DNA of 64,000 nt from Brachybacterium sacelli (GCF_017876545.1 NZ_JAGIOD010000001.1:1922001-1986000), one strand, 5' to 3'. Numbered from the stretch's first letter, positions 16,642 through 26,253 are shown. The notes: generated by a model not told the origin, from the sequence alone. Made by a program: numbers and translations.

Positions 16642-19170
16642 TCAGGGCCCCGTCCGCAGATGCGCCCGGAGGTATCGGCCGGTCACCCCGGCGTCGTCGG
16701 CGGCGAGCTGTCCCGGAGTGCCGGTCGCGACGAGGCGGCCACCTGCGACACCGCCGCCCGGTCCCATGTCGAGGACGTGGTCGGCGTTGGCGATCATGTC
16801 GAGATCGTGCTCGATGACGATCACGGTCCCGCCGCGGTCGACCAGTCGGTCCAGGACGGCCAGCAGGGTGCGCACGTCGCGCGGGTGGAGGCCGACGCTC
16901 GGCTCGTCGAACACGAACAGCGCGTCGTCCTGGCGGCGGTCGATCTGCCCCGCCAGCTTGAGGCGCTGTGCCTCTCCGCCGGAGAGCGCCGGGGTGTCCT
17001 CGCCCAGGGTGAGGTAGCCCAGGCCCAGGTCGACCAGCGCCTGCAGGCGCTTGCGGACGGCCGGGATGTCCCCGGCCGCCTCGAGCGCCTCCCGGGTGGT
17101 CAGGGACATCAGGTGCGGCAGCGAGATCCCGCCCGGCCCGTCGGCGCGCGCTCGGGTGACCTCATCGGCCGCCGGCGCGTACCGGCTGCCGCCGCAGTCG
17201 GGGCAGTCGATGTCGATGTCGGGAAGGAACTGCACGTCGAGGGAGACCGCCCCGGTGCCCTCGCAGCGGGGGCAGCGCAGGGAGCCGGTGTTGTAGGAGA
17301 AGTCGCCGAGCCGCAGGCCGCGCTCGCGTGCGTCGTCGGTGCGGGCGAAGGCGCGGCGCAGATCGTCCAGCACTCCGCTGTAGGTCGCGACGGTCGAGCG
17401 CACGTTCAGGCCGATGGGGGTGGCGTCGATGCGATGGACCCGGTTGATCCCCTCACCTCCGAGGTGCTCGACGTGCGGGGGCGGCCTGCTCCCGTCGAGG
17501 CGGGCGATCAGGGCAGGGACCAGGGATTCGAGGACCATCGTGGTCTTGCCCGAGCCGGAGACCCCGCTGACCGCGGTGAGGCGACCACGGGGGATCTCGA
17601 CGTCCAGGGCGTGGACGGTGTGCACGGGCGTCGTGCGGAGCATGAGGCGCCCGAGGGAGAAGACGTCGTCCGTGGCGGCGCGCTCGCGCACCAGGACGTC
17701 CTCACGGCCGTCGAGGAAACCGCCCAGGCGGGAGACGGTGGAGGCCGCGATCTCCTCGACCGTCCCCGACGTCACCACCTCGCCGCCGTCGCGTCCCGAG
17801 CCGGGACCGATCTCGATGAGGTGGTCCACCGCGCGCAGCACCTGCACGTCGTGGTCGACGAGCACGACGGAGTTGCCGTCGGCCAGCAGGTCCTCGATCA
17901 GCGCCAGGAGCCCGTCGATGTTCGAGGGGTGCAGTCCGATGCTGGGCTCGTCCAGGACGTACAGCACGCCGGTGGTGCGATTGCGGACGGCGCGGGCGAG
18001 CTGGACGCGCTGGCGTTCACCGGTGGACAGGGAGCTGCCGGAGCGGTCCAGGCAAAGGTATCCCAGGCCGAGGCGGGTCAGGCGGTCCGCCATCTCCCGC
18101 AACTGATCGACGAGGGCTGTCGCCATCGGGTGCAGGTCCGTCGGCAGCGGTTCGATGATGCCCGCGGCCCAGGTGATCAGGTCCTCGAGCGTCATCGCGG
18201 TGGCCCCGGCGAGAGTGGTCCCCGCGATCCGCGGGGCGAGGGCGCCGGGGGAGAGGCGGGTGCCTTCGCAGTCTGGGCAGGTGCTCTCGCGGAGGAAGCG
18301 GCCCACGCGGGAAAGGCGCTTCTCGGTGTCGGCGCGAGCCAGCTCCTCGGTGACCGTGAGGCGGGCGTTGCGGAAGGTGAAGTCGAGCTCGTGCACGCCA
18401 TTCTTCGTGGTGACGGTGATGTGCTTCTTTTCTTCGGGACCGTCGAGGACGAGCTCGCGCTCCCATTCCTCGAGGTCCTGCCAGGGCACGTCGGTGCGCA
18501 CGCCGAACTCGCGGGCTATGTCCGGCTGCACGTTGAAGCCGAACATGTTCCACGGCACGACGGCGCCGCCCTCGAGGGTCTTCGTCGTCACGGGAACCAG
18601 GGTCGCGTCGTCGACGGTGCGCACGATGCCCAGGCCCTCGCAGCGCGGGCAGGCGCCTTCGGCGTTGAAGGCGAGCTGCTCCGCACCCGGGGCCTGCACC
18701 GGCTCGCCGCACTCAGGACAGTCGAAGGGCACTTCGGCGGCCACGTCGAGGGTCGGGGCCTGCCGGTGCCCGTTCGGGCAGAGGTGGGAGGCCAGGCGGG
18801 AGAACATCAGTCGCAGCACGTTCAGCAGCTCGGTCGCGGTGCCGAAGGTGGAGCGTATGCCGGGAACGCCGGGGCGCTGGCGCAGGGCGAGAGCGGCCGG
18901 CACGTGCGTGACCTCGTCGACGTCAGCTCGCGGGGCCTGGGACATGCGGCGACGGGTGTAGGTCGACAGCGCCTCGACGTAGCGGCGGGAGCCCTCCGCG
19001 TACAGCACCCCCATGGCGAGTGAGGACTTCCCGGAGCCTGAGACGCCCGCGATGCCCACCACCCGGTGTAGCGGCACGTCGACGTCGAGGTCGCGGAGGT
19101 TGTGCACGCGGGCACCGCGCACCTCGATGGCCGTGGGCCGAAGATCGTCTCGAGCGCTCACCTGCCCCAC
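16642..19170 (-). CDS. UvrA-like ABC-type ATPase
   Basis: An 842-residue UvrA homologue, about 100 residues shorter than housekeeping UvrA. It has two ABC ATPase halves: Walker A GVSGSGKSSLAMG near residue 45 with signature LSTGERQRVQLA, and GVSGSGKTTMVLE near 550 with signature LSGGEAQRLKLA. Zinc-finger cysteine pairs are present in both halves (CPECG with CPRCEG; CPRCEGTG with CPDCGGSRY). The short length fits UvrA2-type or drug-resistance-type paralogues that lack the UvrB-interaction domain, so a role in DNA-damage or drug tolerance rather than the main excinuclease is likely. It starts 23 bases after ku. GTG at 19170 or 19161 may be the start. Confidence 0.9.
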   Translation of the reverse strand: MGQVSARDDLRPTAIEVRGARVHNLRDLDVDVPLHRVVGIAGVSGSGKSSLAMGVLYAEGSRRYVEALSTYTRRRMSQAPRADVDEVTHVPAALALRQRPGVPGIRSTFGTATELLNVLRLMFSRLASHLCPNGHRQAPTLDVAAEVPFDCPECGEPVQAPGAEQLAFNAEGACPRCEGLGIVRTVDDATLVPVTTKTLEGGAVVPWNMFGFNVQPDIAREFGVRTDVPWQDLEEWERELVLDGPEEKKHITVTTKNGVHELDFTFRNARLTVTEELARADTEKRLSRVGRFLRESTCPDCEGTRLSPGALAPRIAGTTLAGATAMTLEDLITWAAGIIEPLPTDLHPMATALVDQLREMADRLTRLGLGYLCLDRSGSSLSTGERQRVQLARAVRNRTTGVLYVLDEPSIGLHPSNIDGLLALIEDLLADGNSVVLVDHDVQVLRAVDHLIEIGPGSGRDGGEVVTSGTVEEIAASTVSRLGGFLDGREDVLVRERAATDDVFSLGRLMLRTTPVHTVHALDVEIPRGRLTAVSGVSGSGKTTMVLESLVPALIARLDGSRPPPHVEHLGGEGINRVHRIDATPIGLNVRSTVATYSGVLDDLRRAFARTDDARERGLRLGDFSYNTGSLRCPRCEGTGAVSLDVQFLPDIDIDCPDCGGSRYAPAADEVTRARADGPGGISLPHLMSLTTREALEAAGDIPAVRKRLQALVDLGLGYLTLGEDTPALSGGEAQRLKLAGQIDRRQDDALFVFDEPSVGLHPRDVRTLLAVLDRLVDRGGTVIVIEHDLDMIANADHVLDMGPGGGVAGGRLVATGTPGQLAADDAGVTGRYLRAHLRTGP

Positions 19171-19193
19171 GCTACCCGTGCGCCGGTGGCCCG

Positions 19194-20213
19194 CTACGCG
19201 GACTTCTTGCCGGATTTCTTGTCGGACGTCTTGCCGGACTTACTTGTCGACTTCTTCGATCCCGAGGTCTTCGTGGCGGATTCCTTCGCGCCGGACTGCG
19301 TCGTCGTTGAGGCGGATTTCGTCGAGCCTGACTTCTTCGTGCCGCCGGACTTCTTGGTGCTCTCGGACTTCTTCGAGGAGCCGGAGCTCTTCGAGGAACC
19401 CGATCCCGTCGACGACTCCTCGCCTCCGCGCCGCTTCTCGACGCTGCGTTCGAGCGCATCCATGAGGCTGATGACCTTGCCGCTCTGCTCGGACTCCTTC
19501 TCCGTGTGCTCCTCGCCGAAGGTCTCGTCGGTGTCGACGGACTCGCCCTCCTCGAGCTTGGCGTCGACCAGCTCCTGCAGCTGCGCCTGGTACTCGTCCG
19601 TGAACTGCTCCGGCTCGAACTCACCGCTGAACTGCTCGACCAGCGCGGCGGACATGTCCAGCTCCTTCGCCGAGATCTTCGATCTCGAGGGGGCGAAGTC
19701 GACCTCGCGCAGATCATTCGGCCAGCGCAGGGTCTGCAGAGCCAGGAGGTCGTCGTGGACGCGAAGGATGCCCAGCCGCGTCTTCGTGCGCAGCGTGAAC
19801 GTCACGACCGCGGTGCGCTCGGTGTCCTCGAGCGTCCGGCGCAGCAGCACGTACGCCTTCGCGGAGCGGCCGACGGGTTCGAGGAAGTAGGAGGTGCCCA
19901 GCAGGATCGGTTCGATCTGCTTGTCGGGGACGAACTGCACCACGTCGATCTCGTCGTTGTCCTCGGCCGGCAGCGAGTCGAGCTCGTCGTCGGTGAGGAT
20001 CACGGTCTTGTCGCCGTCGTCGTAGGCCTTCTCGATGTGGTCGAAGTCGATCTCGCGGCCGCACACCTCGCAGTGGCGCTCGTAGCGGATCCGTCCGTGG
20101 TCCTCGTCGTGGACCTGGTGGAAGGAGAGGTCGTGCGAGCGGGTGGCGCCGTACAGCTTCACCGGTACGTTCACGAGCCCGAAGGTGATCTCACCGCTCC
20201 ATATCGCGCGCAT
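19194..20213 (-). CDS. ku: Non-homologous end-joining protein Ku
   Basis: Bacterial Ku binds DNA ends as a dimer and recruits LigD. The 339-residue protein begins MRAIWSGEITFGLVNVPVKL, the family hallmark, and keeps the core RIRYERHCEVCGREI and YFLEPVGRSAKAY. After about residue 260 it carries a long Ser/Lys/Thr tail with repeated STKKSG-type units, like the basic tails of mycobacterial Ku that bind DNA. ATG 20213 matches the family start; a GTG four codons upstream is also possible. It is divergent from ligD with 93 bases between them, and the UvrA-like gene follows on its strand. Confidence 0.96.
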   Translation of the reverse strand: MRAIWSGEITFGLVNVPVKLYGATRSHDLSFHQVHDEDHGRIRYERHCEVCGREIDFDHIEKAYDDGDKTVILTDDELDSLPAEDNDEIDVVQFVPDKQIEPILLGTSYFLEPVGRSAKAYVLLRRTLEDTERTAVVTFTLRTKTRLGILRVHDDLLALQTLRWPNDLREVDFAPSRSKISAKELDMSAALVEQFSGEFEPEQFTDEYQAQLQELVDAKLEEGESVDTDETFGEEHTEKESEQSGKVISLMDALERSVEKRRGGEESSTGSGSSKSSGSSKKSESTKKSGGTKKSGSTKSASTTTQSGAKESATKTSGSKKSTSKSGKTSDKKSGKKSA

Positions 20214-20306
20214 GCCCCATGACACCACGCGGCGCCCCGTGGCGACCAGGAACATTCGGTAGGCCGAACCCGTGACGGATCGCGTGATCGGGGGCACAGT
20301 GGCCGC

Positions 20307-22811
20307 ATGGCTACCGGAGAGCAGCAGGTCGAGGTCGACGGTCGCACCCTGAAGCTGTCGAACCTCGAGAAGGTCTTCTACCCGTCCACGGGCACCACCA
20401 AGGGCGAGGTGATCGACTACTACCGGCGCATCGCCGGGGTGATGATCCCGCAGGCCACGCGCAGGCCAGCGACCCGCAAGCGCTGGGTGGACGGCGTGGG
20501 CACCGAGAAGAACCCCGGGAAGGTCTTCTTCCGCAAGGACCTCGAGGACCACGCCCCGGACTGGGTGCCTCGGGCGGACCTCGAGCACAGCGACGGCGTC
20601 TCCACCTACCCCTTGGTCGACGAGACGGCGGTGCTGGCCTGGCTCGCCCAGCTGGCGGCACTCGAGATCCACACCCCGCAGTGGCGCTTCGACGAGGACC
20701 TCGAGCCCGCGAACCCCGACCGGCTGGTCCTCGACCTCGACCCGGGCAAGGGCGCCGGGCTGTCGGACTGTGCGCAGGTGGCGCAGTGGTGCCGCGAGAT
20801 CCTGGCGGACATGGACCTGGAGGCCTACCCGCTCACCTCCGGGTCGAAAGGGATCCACCTGTATGCGCCCCTGGACGGCACCAGCACCGCCGAGGAGGTC
20901 ACGGAGGTCGCCCACGAGCTGGCCCGGGCCCTCGCCCAGGACCACGCCGACGACGTCGTCAGTGACATGAAGAAGTCGCTGCGCACCGGCAAGGTGCTCG
21001 TGGACTGGTCGCAGAACAACGGGCACAAGACCACGGTGTGCCCCTACTCGCTGCGCGGCCGGGTGCGCCCGACCGTCGCCGCACCGCGCACCTGGGAGGA
21101 GCTTGGGGACCCTCACCTCGCCCAGCTCGAGTTCGAGGAGGTGCTGGAGCGGGTCGAGGACGGGCAGGATCCGATCGCCCCGCTCGGACTGGGCTCGGAC
21201 GAGGACGCCCCGGCGGCTGCGAAGGCCCGTGACCGGCTCGAGGTCTACCGTTCCAAGCGCGACCCGGAGCGGACCCCCGAACCGGTGCCCGGGACGGAGG
21301 ACGACGGCGAGGCCGCGCAGGATGCCCATGAGGCGCTGGAGGCCGAGGAACCGATGTTCGTGATCCAGGAGCATCACGCCTCGAGCCTGCACTGGGACTT
21401 CCGCCTCGAGCACGACGGGGTGCTGGTCTCCTGGGCCGTGCCCAAGGGGCCGCCGCTCGAGGTCGACGTGAACCGTCTCGCTGTGCAGACCGAGGACCAT
21501 CCGCTCGAGTACGGCACCTTCGAGGGCAGCATCCCTAAGGACGAGTACGGCGGCGGCGACGTGACCATCTGGGACACCGGCACCCTCGAGATCGAGAAAT
21601 GGCGCGAGGGCGAGGAGGTCATCGCCGTCTTCCACGGCCGCGAGGACGGCGGGCTGGGCGGGGTGCCGCGCCGCTTCGCGTTCCTCCACACCGGCGGCAT
21701 GGGCGGGGCGCGGAAGACCGCCGCCGCGAAGGAGAAGGCCGCCTCGAACTGGCTGCTGCACCTCATGAAGGACCAGCCCGGGGCCGACGGGACCGGCACG
21801 AGCGACGGGACAGCGGCGGACCCGGCTCCGCTCGGGGAGCCGATCACCCCCATGCTCGCCACGCTCGGCAGCCGGCAGGACATCCGCGACCAGGACGAGT
21901 GGGCCTTCGAGATGAAGTGGGACGGCGTGCGCGTGATCGCCGCCGTCACGCCAAACGCACTCCGCCTGACCAGCCGCAACGGGAAGGACATGACCGCGAC
22001 CTTCCCCGAGCTGGACGGGCTGCGCGAGGCGGTCGACCCGGAGGTGCTCGCCGCCGGCGAGACGGTGCTGGACGGGGAGATCGTGGCGCTGGACGGCAAG
22101 GACCGGCCCTCCTTCTCCCGGCTCCAGCAGCGCCTCGGCCTCACCCAGGAGCGGGACGTCGAGCGCGCCCGGAAGGACGTCGAGGTGCAGATGATGGTCT
22201 TCGACCTGCTGGTGCGCGGGGGAGAGTCCCTGCTGCGCACGCCCTACCGGCAACGGCGCGACGCCCTCTTCGAGACGGTCGGGACCGCTGAGCACGTTCA
22301 GCTGCCGCACGCCGACCACGGCGACGTGGACCACGCGATCGAGCTCTCGCACCGGCTGCAGCTCGAGGGCGTCATGGCGAAGACCGAGACCGGGATCTAC
22401 CGTCCCGGGAAGCGCGCACGCACCTGGATCAAGATCAAGAACGCTCGCCACCAGGAGGTCGTCGTCATCGGATGGCGGCACGGCAAGGGCGGGCGCTCCG
22501 GCACGATCGGCTCGCTGCTGCTGGCGGTGCCGGATGCCGAGGGCACACTGCACTACGCGGGGCGCGTCGGCACCGGATTCAGCGACCAGGACCTCGAGGA
22601 CATCGCGACGCGCCTGCGCTCACGCAGCCGCAAGACCCCACCGGTCGATGACGTGCCGGCCGCCGACCGGCGCGACGCCGAGTGGGTGCGCGCGGACCTC
22701 GTCGGCGAGGTGCAGCACACCGAACGCACCGAGGACGGCCGGCTGCGCCATCCCGTCTGGCGCGGATGGCGCCCCGACAAGGACGTCGAGGACGTGCGCG
22801 CCGAGGAATGA
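20307..22811 (+). CDS. ligD: ATP-dependent DNA ligase LigD (polymerase, phosphoesterase, ligase)
   Basis: The multifunctional end-joining enzyme, 834 residues in the mycobacterial order. Residues 1-300 are the primase-like polymerase domain with metal ligands Asp143 and Asp145 (VLDLDPG) and the TSGSKGIHLY motif. Residues 350-490 are the 3'-phosphoesterase domain with HHASSLHWDFRLEHDG. Residues 510-834 are the ATP-dependent ligase with the adenylated Lys537 in FEMKWDGVR, then GEIVALD, LQLEGVMAK and WIKIKN. Acidic linkers join the domains. It is divergent from ku, its known partner. Confidence 0.96.
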   Translation: MATGEQQVEVDGRTLKLSNLEKVFYPSTGTTKGEVIDYYRRIAGVMIPQATRRPATRKRWVDGVGTEKNPGKVFFRKDLEDHAPDWVPRADLEHSDGVSTYPLVDETAVLAWLAQLAALEIHTPQWRFDEDLEPANPDRLVLDLDPGKGAGLSDCAQVAQWCREILADMDLEAYPLTSGSKGIHLYAPLDGTSTAEEVTEVAHELARALAQDHADDVVSDMKKSLRTGKVLVDWSQNNGHKTTVCPYSLRGRVRPTVAAPRTWEELGDPHLAQLEFEEVLERVEDGQDPIAPLGLGSDEDAPAAAKARDRLEVYRSKRDPERTPEPVPGTEDDGEAAQDAHEALEAEEPMFVIQEHHASSLHWDFRLEHDGVLVSWAVPKGPPLEVDVNRLAVQTEDHPLEYGTFEGSIPKDEYGGGDVTIWDTGTLEIEKWREGEEVIAVFHGREDGGLGGVPRRFAFLHTGGMGGARKTAAAKEKAASNWLLHLMKDQPGADGTGTSDGTAADPAPLGEPITPMLATLGSRQDIRDQDEWAFEMKWDGVRVIAAVTPNALRLTSRNGKDMTATFPELDGLREAVDPEVLAAGETVLDGEIVALDGKDRPSFSRLQQRLGLTQERDVERARKDVEVQMMVFDLLVRGGESLLRTPYRQRRDALFETVGTAEHVQLPHADHGDVDHAIELSHRLQLEGVMAKTETGIYRPGKRARTWIKIKNARHQEVVVIGWRHGKGGRSGTIGSLLLAVPDAEGTLHYAGRVGTGFSDQDLEDIATRLRSRSRKTPPVDDVPAADRRDAEWVRADLVGEVQHTERTEDGRLRHPVWRGWRPDKDVEDVRAEE

Positions 22812-23224
22812 TCGCCGGCCGCCCGCGGGCCCGGACCGAGCGGTCGCGAGACGCGGACCCCGGGGATCGAGGAGCTCACGAATCGTCCCGTCCACGCAGG
22901 TCAGTGCCGATGTTGCGCAGTACTCCCGCCCTCCGGCGCTCCAGCGTCCGTCCGGTGGATCACATCGGGTCCCGCGCACCCTCGCCGATGCCGTAGTCTC
23001 CTGGGAGTCGTCCACGACCTCGCCACGGCGGGGGCAGCACACGCCGCACCTCCGGGTCGCGGAGCCCGGGTGCTCGGAGTGGACGGTCGCACGGCGCTGG
23101 ATGCCTCTTTCGGAGGCGACCGACGACGGTCGCGCAGAACAACCTACGAAACTGAGTATTCATCACCACCTCCGCACTGCTGACGCACGACGACGCTGCG
23201 ACGTCACCCCTCTCGACCGCGCCG
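22812..23224 (+). other. Non-coding gap between ligD and the csp region
   Basis: No convincing gene on either strand; open frames here show no codon bias. It holds a 7-bp GC hairpin, GCGACCG-ACGA-CGGTCGC (23116-23133), and a locally AT-richer stretch around 23140-23170 that could carry a promoter for the cold-shock gene, but I see no clear -35/-10 pair. Confidence 0.5.
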
Positions 23225-23440
23225 ATGGCCGCCACCCAGGCCGTCGCAGCGCACCCCACCCTCTCCTGGCTCCGAGCCGATGACGACGTCCTCGTCGCCA
23301 CGCTCGCCGGGGAGTTCGCCGGACACGTGGTCAGCGCTCCCGCTGACCTGCCGGTCCACACGGCCTACGGGCCCCTCTCCGGCCGCATCGGCGACTTCGC
23401 GTCGCTGGCCGCGGCTCAGGCGGCCCTGGAGGCCGCACCC
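23225..23440 (+). other. Coding-like stretch in frame with and upstream of csp
   Basis: From ATG 23225 about 72 codons read like a small soluble protein: [46 protein letters not shown]. The third codon positions are almost all G or C. No stop follows before the csp ATG at 23534; the frame simply continues through an Arg/Gly-rich, codon-neutral spacer into csp. It resembles short actinobacterial proteins of unknown role that have a W-x-x-x-x-D-x-V-x-V-A pattern. It may be a real small gene whose stop was lost, or the N-terminal part of a 170-residue Csp fusion. No good ribosome-binding site precedes the ATG. Confidence 0.4.
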
Positions 23441-23460
23441 GCACCCCGTACTCGGGGTGC
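23441..23460 (+). other. Hairpin in the csp 5' leader
   Basis: GCACCCC-GTACTC-GGGGTGC is a perfect 7-bp stem, 73 bases before the csp start and exactly where the upstream coding signal fades. It could end an upstream transcript or structure the csp leader. Confidence 0.4.
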
Positions 23461-23533
23461 ATCCCATCCGCGGCGGAGCCGTCGTGGATACCCGGGCCAC
23501 GAACGTGGTTCACGACAACGAAGGAATATCGCC

Positions 23534-23737
23534 ATGGCTACTGGCATCGTCAGCTGGTTCAACTCCGACAAGGGTTACGGCTTCATCGCTCCCGAGGACG
23601 GCTCCGCCGATGTGTTCGCGCACTTCAGCGCGATCGCCGGCACCGGTCGTCGCGATCTCGAGGAGAACCAGCGAGTGGAGTTCGAGACCGAGCAGGGCCC
23701 CAAGGGCATGCAGGCAGTGAACATCCGCTCCATCTGA
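23534..23737 (+). CDS. Cold-shock protein (CspA family)
   Basis: A 67-residue single cold-shock domain that binds single-stranded RNA and DNA. It carries RNP1 (KGYGFIAPE) and RNP2 (DVFAHFSAI) and the start [10 protein letters not shown] typical of actinobacterial Csp. AAGGA lies eight bases before the ATG. The reading frame is open upstream for 103 codons, so an N-terminally extended form is formally possible, but the ribosome-binding site and family length favour this start. A GGCCGATC/GATCGGCC hairpin follows the stop. Confidence 0.95.
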   Translation: MATGIVSWFNSDKGYGFIAPEDGSADVFAHFSAIAGTGRRDLEENQRVEFETEQGPKGMQAVNIRSI

Positions 23738-23744
23738 GCACACC

Positions 23745-23764
23745 GGCCGATCTGCTGATCGGCC
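23745..23764 (+). terminator. csp terminator hairpin
   Basis: GGCCGATC-TGCT-GATCGGCC gives a perfect 8-bp stem with a 4-base loop, seven bases after the csp stop. A second stem GATCCGC-CTC-GCGGATC follows at 23778-23794. There is no T run. Confidence 0.65.
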
Positions 23765-23806
23765 CCTGAGACCGCACGATCCGCCTCGCGGATCCCGGTC
23801 ATGACC

Positions 23807-23853
23807 ACGACGCCCGTCGGGCCCGGCCACGTGCCGGGACCGGCGGGCGTCGT
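23807..23853 (-). terminator. Hairpin after the rhamnosidase gene
   Basis: ACGACGCCCG (23807-23816) pairs with CGGGCGTCGT (23844-23853), and an inner CCCGGC/GCCGGG stem closes most of the loop. It lies 14 bases beyond the rhamnosidase stop, in the convergent gap with csp. Confidence 0.6.
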
Positions 23854-23866
23854 CGTGCCCCCGCGG

Positions 23867-26140
23867 TCACCAGGTGACGGTGTGCATCCCGGGCTCGAGC
23901 AGCTGCTCGCCGCTGGGCACCACCACCCGCGCGCTGGTCCCCTCGGGCACGGAGAGGGTCACGGTCGCCGAGTCCCGGTCCACCTCGAGCACGATCTCGC
24001 CGTGGATGGTGGTGCGCGCGAGCTCGATGCGGCCGACGGGGACGTCCGGGTCGGGGGCCACCTGGAACTCCCGCCACCCGTCGGGCCCGCGCCGCAGCCC
24101 GGCCACGTGCTCGTGGATCCACGTCGCCGGCGTGCCCATGAAGTAGTGGGAGCACGAGCGCGGGTCCTCCCACATCTCCATGAACGTCGAGTTCCCCGCC
24201 TCCAGCCAGGCTCGCCAGCCCGGCGCCGTCGGGTTCGAGAGCACCCGCAGCGCGAGCGCGCCGTGGCCGTGCGCCGAGAGCACCGGCAGCAGGTAGCGCA
24301 CCCCGATGTGCCCGCAGTCGTGGTGGTCTCCGCGCGCCGTGATCTCGGCGACCAGGTGCTCCAGCACGGCGTCGATCTGCTCCGGCGGCACGATGTCGAA
24401 GGCCAGCGGCAGCAGGTTGCTGGTCTGGCGGTAGGCCGGGGAGTCCGGGTCGCGGTACACCCCGCGCTCGCGGTCCAGGAAGACCGTGTTCACCGCCGTC
24501 TCGAGCGTCGCGGCGTCCTCGCGCAGGCGCGCGGGGGAGGGGAGACCGTCGGGGCCCCTCGTCGCGTCGGGGTCGTCGGGCTCGTCGGGCACATCGAGCA
24601 GCTCGACCGCATGGGCGAGGGCGCGCAGACCCTTCGCGACGAACAGGGTTCCCGTCAGGCGCTTGTCCTCCGGGGCAGGCCCCGGGCTGCCGGGGGTCAG
24701 GTAGTCGCCGAGCACCCCGGAGATCAGGCCGTCCTGGTCGCGGCGCCCCAGCTCGTGGTCGAGATACGCGACGGCGGCCGCCCCGTGCTCGAGGGCCACG
24801 TCCGTCTCGCCGTACTCGGTGGCGAGCTCGTCGAGCAGCACCGGCAGCAGGCAGGTCCACTCGGGGGCGGGCGAGAGCTCCTCGTAGCCCCAGCCGGGGT
24901 TCGGTGCGATCACGGACAGCGACCCGTCGGCGCGCTGCCCGTCGACCTGGTCCGCGACCCACTTGCGCAGCATCGCGCGCAGGTCGAAGCTCGCCGACAT
25001 GGCCGCCAGCCCCGTCAGCGCGTCCCCGGTCCAGCCGTTCTTCTCGTGCATCGGCGTGTCGGTGGGGACATGGTGCATGTTGTTCGCGAGCGAGGCGCGC
25101 ATCGCCTGATCGAAGCGCTCGAGGAAGGGGTCCGAGCTCGACAGCGTGCTGGCGACCGTGAGATCGGCGTGTGCCAGCTCGCCGGTGACCTCGAGGTCCG
25201 CGAGCGAGCCCTGTCGGGCCTCGAGCTCGACGTAGCGGAAGCCCTTGTAGCTGAACTGCGGGGCGAAGGCGGGTGCGCTCGGCTCCAGGCGCACCAGGTC
25301 CTCCTGGAAGCGACGGGCGTGGATGTGTTCGTTGTCCGCATCGACGCGGCCGTCCGGGTGCAGCTTCTCGCCGTGGACGGCCGAGAACTCCAGCGGCGCC
25401 GACCCGGTCAGACGGTAGCGGCACCATCCGGCGATGACCCGGCCCATGTCCAGCACCACCCGTCCTTCCTCGCGGGAGTGCACCTGCGGCGTGATCACGT
25501 CGCGGACCACCACCGGTTCCTGGACCTGCAGCTGCATCCGCGGGCCGGGGGCGGCGTCGCCCCGACGCGAGCCGGTGCCGGAGCGTTCCACGAGGGCCTC
25601 GGACCACCGGGAGTCGTCGAAGCCGGCGTGCAGCCAGGCCTCGGGATCGGCCCCGCCCTCGAACACCTCGCCCTCGTACATCGAGTCGGCGGAGATCGGT
25701 CCCGGTGCCGTCCGCCATCCCTCGCCGGTGGTCACGGCGTGCGAGCTGCCGTCGGCCAGCTCGATGCGCAGATGCGCCCAGGCGCGCACGGGGCCCCGCC
25801 AGGGCGCCTGTTCCCAGCGCCAGACGTTCGGGGTGGTCATCGCATGGAACCCTCGCCCCAGTGCAATGCCCAGCACGTTCGTCCCGGCTCGCAGCAAGGG
25901 GGCGACGTCCGCCTCGCACACCAGCACCCGGTGGCGGGCATCGGTCAGGCCCGGGTCCAGGACCGAGGACCGGTAGGGCTCACCGTTGACGAAGGCCCGG
26001 AACACCCCCAGGCCGGTCACCTGCAGGCGCGCCGCGGTCGGGGGGAAGGGCAGCTCGAACGTCGTGCGCAGCAGCGGGTTCTGGGGATCCTCGCCCGGGG
26101 CGGTGATCCACCGGGCGAGCGTGGGGTCGATGTCCGTCAT
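23867..26140 (-). CDS. Alpha-L-rhamnosidase, GH78 family
   Basis: A 757-residue glycoside hydrolase that should release terminal L-rhamnose from glycosides. N-terminal beta-sandwich domains (FELPFPPTAARLQVTGLGVF, FVNGEPYRSSVLDPG, ALGRGFHAMTTPNVWRW) precede an (alpha/alpha)6 catalytic domain. Its hallmark TDTPMHEKNGWTGDA carries the likely general acid Glu366 and a following Asp. Further on are CGHIGVRYLLPVLS and STFMEMWEDPRSCSHYFMG, with a C-terminal beta domain. There is no signal peptide, so it acts inside the cell on imported oligosaccharides or glycosides. No transporter or rhamnose-pathway gene is adjacent. Confidence 0.92.
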   Translation of the reverse strand: MTDIDPTLARWITAPGEDPQNPLLRTTFELPFPPTAARLQVTGLGVFRAFVNGEPYRSSVLDPGLTDARHRVLVCEADVAPLLRAGTNVLGIALGRGFHAMTTPNVWRWEQAPWRGPVRAWAHLRIELADGSSHAVTTGEGWRTAPGPISADSMYEGEVFEGGADPEAWLHAGFDDSRWSEALVERSGTGSRRGDAAPGPRMQLQVQEPVVVRDVITPQVHSREEGRVVLDMGRVIAGWCRYRLTGSAPLEFSAVHGEKLHPDGRVDADNEHIHARRFQEDLVRLEPSAPAFAPQFSYKGFRYVELEARQGSLADLEVTGELAHADLTVASTLSSSDPFLERFDQAMRASLANNMHHVPTDTPMHEKNGWTGDALTGLAAMSASFDLRAMLRKWVADQVDGQRADGSLSVIAPNPGWGYEELSPAPEWTCLLPVLLDELATEYGETDVALEHGAAAVAYLDHELGRRDQDGLISGVLGDYLTPGSPGPAPEDKRLTGTLFVAKGLRALAHAVELLDVPDEPDDPDATRGPDGLPSPARLREDAATLETAVNTVFLDRERGVYRDPDSPAYRQTSNLLPLAFDIVPPEQIDAVLEHLVAEITARGDHHDCGHIGVRYLLPVLSAHGHGALALRVLSNPTAPGWRAWLEAGNSTFMEMWEDPRSCSHYFMGTPATWIHEHVAGLRRGPDGWREFQVAPDPDVPVGRIELARTTIHGEIVLEVDRDSATVTLSVPEGTSARVVVPSGEQLLEPGMHTVTW

Positions 26141-26253
26141 CGCGGGCTACCTGGTTCCTCGGGTCGTCGTCGACAAGTCGGGTCAGTGTGGCATGATCCC
26201 GACCCCGGGCCGGCCAGGCGAGGCTCCCAGCCCGCACCTGTCACCATGAGCTG

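Noticed and set aside
23799..25919. Long alternative frames over the rhamnosidase gene on both strands
   Set aside because: Arg/Gly/Ala-rich shadows; the GH78 motifs are all in one minus-strand frame.
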